This document shows positions 5,465 through 8,951 of a DNA stretch of 8,951 bases, one piece after another; position 1 is the first letter of the stretch, and the number at the start of each line of letters is the position of its first letter. Below the pieces are notes generated by a model, which saw only the letters and a list, made by a program, of their open reading frames with translations, was not told the DNA's origin and did not search any database. Origin of the DNA: Methylomonas sp. (GTDB lineage Bacteria; Pseudomonadota; Gammaproteobacteria; Methylococcales; Methylomonadaceae). Position numbers and translations under genes: made by a program. The stretch spans positions 1-8,951 of the forward strand of contig JALSLS010000390.1 of NCBI GenBank assembly GCA_026988195.1, written 5' to 3'.

Positions 5465-7105
5465 ATGCCTTCTTTATGCACCTCTTCTGAATGGACAGCC
5501 CTTCAACAACACTACAAAGAAGTCTGTAACTTATCCATAAAAGAGCAATTTGCAAACGACAAAGATCGGCACAAAAAGTTATCCCTTACCTTTAATGATA
5601 TTCTTTTTGATTTTTCAAAAAATAAAATCACCTACGACACACTTCCCTTACTACAAAAACTTGCAGAACAGGCCAACCTTGCTGAAAAAACTAAGACCAT
5701 GTTTTCTGGTGAGATTTTTAACACATCAGAGAATAGAGCTGTTTTACACACCGCATTAAGAAACAGAAGCAATACTCCTATTTATACTGATGGCAAAAAT
5801 GTAATGCCCGGTATCAACCAAGTACTTGCAAAAATGCGAGTCTTTTCTGAAAAGGTCAGATCAGGCGAATGGAGAGGCTATACCAACAAACCCATTACAG
5901 ATATTGTTAATATTGGTATCGGTGGTTCTGATTTAGGTCCTAAAATGGTCACTACGGCACTTGAACCTTATTCAACCCCTAACTTAACCGCCCATTTTGT
6001 TTCTAATGTTGATCAAACCGATATCATTACCACTTTAAAACGCTTAAACCCTGAAACAACCTTATTTTTAATTGCATCAAAAGTTTTCAATACCAAGGAA
6101 ACCATGACTAATGCTCATTCGGCCAGAAAATGGTTATTAAATTCGGCATTTGATAAATCTGCGATTAAAAGGCACTTTGTTGCTATTTCAACCCATAAAC
6201 AAAATGTAGCTGACTTTGGTATTGATACTGAAAACATGTTTGAATTTTGGGATTGGGTTGGCGGACGTTACTCCCTATGGTCAGCAATCGGGCTTTCTAT
6301 TGCTATTTCTATTGGTATGGATAATTTTGAAGAACTGCTGATGGGAGCTCACCTTGCCGACCAACACTTTCGAGATACACCCTTAGAAAAAAACATACCC
6401 GTCACCATGGCATTACTTGGTATCTGGTATAACAATTTCTTTGGTGCGCAATCACATAGTTTACTCCCCTACGACCAATCACTTTACTTTTTTGCCGATT
6501 ATTTTCAACAAGGCGACATGGAAAGTAATGGCAAATCAACAACAGTCGATGGTAAGCAAACTGATTACGACACAGGCCCTATTATCTGGGGTCAGCCTGG
6601 AACCAATGGTCAGCACGCCTTTTTTCAACTTATCCATCAGGGCACCAAATTGATCCCTTGCGACTTTCTGGCAGCCGCTCAAGGTCATTATGACTCTCCC
6701 ATCCATCATGATATTTTAATATCTAACTTCTTAGCTCAGCCCGAAGCTCTCATGAATGGAAAAACAAAAAAACAGGTTGAGAAAGACATTGGTACTTCAG
6801 ACCCCCTTTTAACAGCAGCCAAGGTTTTCCCTGGGAACAAACCCTCCAATTCATTTTTATATAAAAAACTAACCCCACGCACACTTGGAACGCTATTAGC
6901 ACTTTATGAGCATAAAATTTTCACTCAAGGTGTTATATGGAATATTAATTCATTTGATCAATGGGGGGTTGAATTAGGTAAAGTGCTCGCTAAGGCTATT
7001 CTGCCTGAACTAAAAAGTGGGGAGAATATTACAAATCATGACTCATCAACTAATGCATTAATCAATACATACAAAAAATTGCGTGACGACCTATACTCAA
7101 ACTAG
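5465..7105 (+). CDS. pgi: Glucose-6-phosphate isomerase
   Basis: Cytoplasmic enzyme interconverting glucose 6-phosphate and fructose 6-phosphate in glycolysis and gluconeogenesis. The 546-residue product is close to E. coli Pgi (549) in length and aligns along its whole length. Visible signatures are NRAVLHTALRNRSNTP near 90-105, NIGIGGSDLGP at 149-159, SKxFxTKETMTN at 205-216, VGGRYSLWSAIG at 265-276, MESNGK around the general base E353, PGTNGQHAFFQLIHQGTK with H384, and DQWGVELGK with K506. All catalytic residues are present. The frame is open upstream to a TTG at 5453, but that has no ribosome site. The ATG at 5465 follows a GGA seven bases earlier and matches the N-terminus of homologues, so I prefer it. 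mltF follows 28 bases downstream. Confidence 0.97.
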   Translation: MPSLCTSSEWTALQQHYKEVCNLSIKEQFANDKDRHKKLSLTFNDILFDFSKNKITYDTLPLLQKLAEQANLAEKTKTMFSGEIFNTSENRAVLHTALRNRSNTPIYTDGKNVMPGINQVLAKMRVFSEKVRSGEWRGYTNKPITDIVNIGIGGSDLGPKMVTTALEPYSTPNLTAHFVSNVDQTDIITTLKRLNPETTLFLIASKVFNTKETMTNAHSARKWLLNSAFDKSAIKRHFVAISTHKQNVADFGIDTENMFEFWDWVGGRYSLWSAIGLSIAISIGMDNFEELLMGAHLADQHFRDTPLEKNIPVTMALLGIWYNNFFGAQSHSLLPYDQSLYFFADYFQQGDMESNGKSTTVDGKQTDYDTGPIIWGQPGTNGQHAFFQLIHQGTKLIPCDFLAAAQGHYDSPIHHDILISNFLAQPEALMNGKTKKQVEKDIGTSDPLLTAAKVFPGNKPSNSFLYKKLTPRTLGTLLALYEHKIFTQGVIWNINSFDQWGVELGKVLAKAILPELKSGENITNHDSSTNALINTYKKLRDDLYSN

Positions 7106-7121
7106 CAATCAAATTAGAAAT

Positions 7122-7125
7122 AAGG
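7122..7125 (+). promoter_or_regulatory. Ribosome binding site supporting a TTG start for mltF
   Basis: AAGG (within TAAGGT) lies eight bases before the TTG at 7134. The other possible start, GTG at 7083 inside the end of pgi, has no purine-rich site before it and would add a 17-residue polar extension ahead of the signal sequence. Confidence 0.6.
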
Positions 7126-7133
7126 TTAATAAA

Positions 7134-8600
7134 TTGTCGAAGTTTAAATTCACTTTCTTTATTAGCCTTATTTCCTCATTTTTACTTTCTTCCTGCGATA
7201 ACTACAACCCTGCACATTTTGGTTTCTCTAAGCTAGAACAGGTTCAGTCTAAAGGCTCTTTAACGGTACTCACCCGCTTAGGCCCAACAACTTATTTTCT
7301 GGGCAAAGACGGCCCCGCAGGGCTAGAATATGAATTAGTCCAATTATTCGCTAAACATCTCAAAGTCAAAGTAAAGTTCATAACCGCTCCCACTTTCAGC
7401 GATCTTTTATATCAAATCTCTGCAGGAAAAGCTGACATTGCTGCGGCAGGGCTAACGATTACCGATCAGCGCAAAAAAAATATGCGCTTTACACCCTCTT
7501 ACCAAAGCATTACTGAGCAGGTTGTTTATCGCTCTGGAAATAAAAAACCAAAAAATATCAGTGACCTAAGCACGGGGATACTCGAAATAGTCAAGGGAAG
7601 CAGCTATGCAGGCAGCCTAGAAAAATTGCAACTAAAAACCCCATCACTTCGCTGGAATGTTAACACTCAATTAAACACGGACGGTTTATTGTATTTAGTT
7701 AATAAAGGCTTAATTGACTACACTATTGCCGACTCCCACCAAGTCAGCACTATTCGCCGTTTTTATCCCAAACTAAACGTCGCTTTTGATATAACAACCC
7801 CCCGCGAACTTGCTTGGGCATTTCCTTTATCTTCAGATAACAGCTTATACCAAGAAGCCTCAATTTTTTTTAAAAAAATAATACAAGATAAAACCCTAGA
7901 CCATTTACTCGAAAAATATTATGGCAATTCTGACAATCTTAGTTATGTTGGTAATTGTAAGTTTCGCCTACACATAGCAAACCGGCTCCCTCTTTATGAA
8001 GCGTTATTCAGAAAAGAAGGCAAAAAACACAGTATTGATTGGCGCCTGCTAGCGGCTATCGGATATCAGGAATCTCATTGGAACCCTGATGCCACCTCAC
8101 CCACAGGGGTTAAAGGGCTAATGATGCTAACTCAAGGCACAGCCAAACAGCTTGGCATATCGGATCGTACAGATGCAGCACAAAGTATTTCAGGCGGCGC
8201 TTTATACTTTAAGCAGCGTCTCAAAATTATCCCTGAAAGAATAAAAAACCCCGATAAAACATGGTTTGCACTTGCCTCATATAACGTGGGCTTTGGGCAT
8301 TTAGAAGATGCGAGAATACTCACTCAAAAGCTTCACAAAAACCCTGATAAATGGGTGGATGTTAAAGCCGCATTACCCTTATTGACTAAAAAGAAATGGT
8401 ATTCTCAAACCAAACACGGATATGCACGGGGAAATGAGCCAGTGCATTATGTAAAAAACATTCGAAGTTACTATGACTTACTCATATGGCTTACTGAAGA
8501 AAATCAAATAGAAAAAGAAGTTATGTCTTTGCAAAAAGAGCAAGAACAAAAACAAAGCCGTAATAACAAAGCTCTAGACTTTGAGCCCCCATCACTTTAA
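7134..8600 (+). CDS. mltF: Membrane-bound lytic murein transglycosylase F, lipoprotein form
   Basis: A cell-wall hydrolase that cleaves the MurNAc-GlcNAc bond of peptidoglycan to give 1,6-anhydroMurNAc ends. With the TTG start it has 488 residues (E. coli MltF 518). Residues 1-20 are a lipoprotein signal with lipobox LSSC and lipidated Cys21; Asp22 at +2 would, by the enterobacterial rule, favour inner-membrane retention. An extracellular-solute-binding (SBP_bac_3) module covers about 41-264 (for example ADIAAAGLTITDQR, LIDYTIADS). The catalytic SLT module covers about 285-450, with E313 in AAIGYQESHW, then SPTGVKGLMMLT, DRTDAAQSISGG, WFALASYNVGFGH and YARGNEPVHYV, closely matching E. coli. 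A charged, Gln/Lys-rich tail ends the protein. E. coli MltF lacks a lipobox, so this is a variant anchor. A GTG start at 7083 would overlap pgi by 23 bases. Probably co-transcribed with pgi. Confidence 0.94.
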   Translation: MSKFKFTFFISLISSFLLSSCDNYNPAHFGFSKLEQVQSKGSLTVLTRLGPTTYFLGKDGPAGLEYELVQLFAKHLKVKVKFITAPTFSDLLYQISAGKADIAAAGLTITDQRKKNMRFTPSYQSITEQVVYRSGNKKPKNISDLSTGILEIVKGSSYAGSLEKLQLKTPSLRWNVNTQLNTDGLLYLVNKGLIDYTIADSHQVSTIRRFYPKLNVAFDITTPRELAWAFPLSSDNSLYQEASIFFKKIIQDKTLDHLLEKYYGNSDNLSYVGNCKFRLHIANRLPLYEALFRKEGKKHSIDWRLLAAIGYQESHWNPDATSPTGVKGLMMLTQGTAKQLGISDRTDAAQSISGGALYFKQRLKIIPERIKNPDKTWFALASYNVGFGHLEDARILTQKLHKNPDKWVDVKAALPLLTKKKWYSQTKHGYARGNEPVHYVKNIRSYYDLLIWLTEENQIEKEVMSLQKEQEQKQSRNNKALDFEPPSL

Positions 8601-8664
8601 CTCGATATTCTAGATTTTAAGTTTAGGAAAAATAGCCAAGACAACTGGCAATAAATAAACCCAG

Positions 8665-8746
8665 CGCCCCCTCTTTGGAAAAGAGGAGTTAGGGGAGGTT
8701 TTATTAGACAAATCCCCCTCAACCCCCCTTTTTCAAAGGGGGAGGT
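8665..8746. repeat. C-rich imperfect palindrome with two hairpins
   Basis: Two 36-base arms, 8665-8700 and 8711-8746, are imperfect inverted copies (about 25 of 36 positions). Each arm also folds on itself: CCTCTTT (8670-8676) with AAAGAGG (8680-8686), and CCCCCTTT (8724-8731) with AAAGGGGG (8735-8742). Similar C-rich palindromes are common dispersed repeats in gammaproteobacteria and other groups. There is no T-run typical of a terminator. Confidence 0.75.
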
Positions 8747-8764
8747 GATCGGTCACGTTCCTAA

Positions 8765-8841
8765 AGGATGGGCAAAGGAGGTACGACGAGCCCATCAATG
8801 GCATCACGCTGAGATGGGCACACTATCGCTTTGCCCATCCT
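8765..8841. repeat. 77-base nested palindrome with 13-bp perfect arms
   Basis: AGGATGGGCAAAG (8765-8777) and CTTTGCCCATCCT (8829-8841) are perfect inverted copies. The core word GATGGGC occurs at 8767-8773 and 8813-8819, and its complement GCCCATC at 8790-8796 and 8833-8839. The DNA can therefore fold either as one long stem or as two consecutive hairpins. This GGATGGGCAAAG...CCCATCC pattern is a recurring dispersed repeat type in bacterial genomes. Confidence 0.8.
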
Positions 8842-8863
8842 ACAATACCCTTAACTTAATGGC

Positions 8864-8891
8864 AGTCCCGTAGAGTGTGGGGACTTTATTT
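8864..8891 (+). terminator. Weak hairpin with T-rich tail, possible terminator
   Basis: AGTCCC (8864-8869) pairs with GGGACT (8880-8885) around a 10-base loop, and is followed by TTATTT. It could end transcripts from pgi-mltF, but it lies 264 bases beyond the mltF stop and has a short stem, so this is tentative. Confidence 0.3.
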
Positions 8892-8951
8892 GTTGCCAGT
8901 TAGGAACGAGGATTCAATAATACCCAAGTCTGACTTGTCTTTTAGGTTTTC

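Larger units (their letters stand above)
8643..8901. mobile_element. Possible miniature inverted-repeat element (MITE-like)
   Basis: Terminal arms of 17 bases at 8643-8659 (AACTGGCAATAAATAAA) and 8885-8901 (TTTATTTGTTGCCAGTT) are inverted copies with a single mismatch. They enclose about 225 bases with no gene but with two further palindromic repeats and a hairpin. I see no clear target-site duplication outside the arms. It starts 43 bases after the mltF stop codon. This element accounts for most of the 350 non-coding bases at the right end; the final 50 bases show nothing further. It could alternatively be a stack of independent dispersed repeats. Confidence 0.5.

Noticed and set aside
8601..8951. 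CRISPR array in the repeat-rich right end
   Set aside because: The repeats are inverted and nested, not regularly spaced direct repeats with spacers, and no cas gene is present.

Overview
The window reads as chromosomal DNA from an AT-rich Gram-negative bacterium, most likely a gammaproteobacterium. The evidence is a glucose-6-phosphate isomerase and an MltF-type lytic transglycosylase that both follow their E. coli counterparts closely, a YqaA-family membrane protein, and several exported proteins with classical signal peptides. I cannot name the genus. The copper-protein cluster recalls bacteria that depend heavily on periplasmic copper, such as methane, hydrocarbon or ammonia oxidisers, but no monooxygenase gene lies in the window, so that link is only inference.

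Layout, left to right. A secreted pentapeptide-repeat protein (minus strand, 164-916) is followed by a 551-base non-coding stretch. That stretch holds two consensus DnaA boxes and a REP-like double hairpin. Next come yqaA (minus, 1468-1893), a strong intrinsic terminator (1907-1939), and a tight three-gene minus-strand operon (5188 down to 1955). The operon runs in this order of transcription: a small copper-type exported protein whose predicted mature N-terminus is histidine, a two-domain multicopper oxidase, and a cupredoxin with a Met/His-rich N-terminus. A short divergent promoter region with nested dyads (5189-5464) separates it from the plus-strand pair pgi (5465-7105) and mltF (7134-8600). 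The last 350 bases are non-coding and packed with nested inverted repeats that together look like a miniature mobile element.

How the genes fit together. All three copper-operon proteins have an N-terminal export signal, a periplasmic copper-type domain and a C-terminal hydrophobic anchor. They therefore plausibly work together on the outer face of the cytoplasmic membrane, handling copper or moving electrons through copper centres. This is the most interesting system in the window. The ligands of the oxidase (type 1 site in the first domain only, plus all eight trinuclear-cluster histidines) and of the cupredoxin (His-Cys-His-Met) are complete, so both should be functional. pgi (central carbon metabolism) and mltF (cell-wall turnover) are housekeeping genes, probably co-transcribed, without an obvious link to the copper genes.
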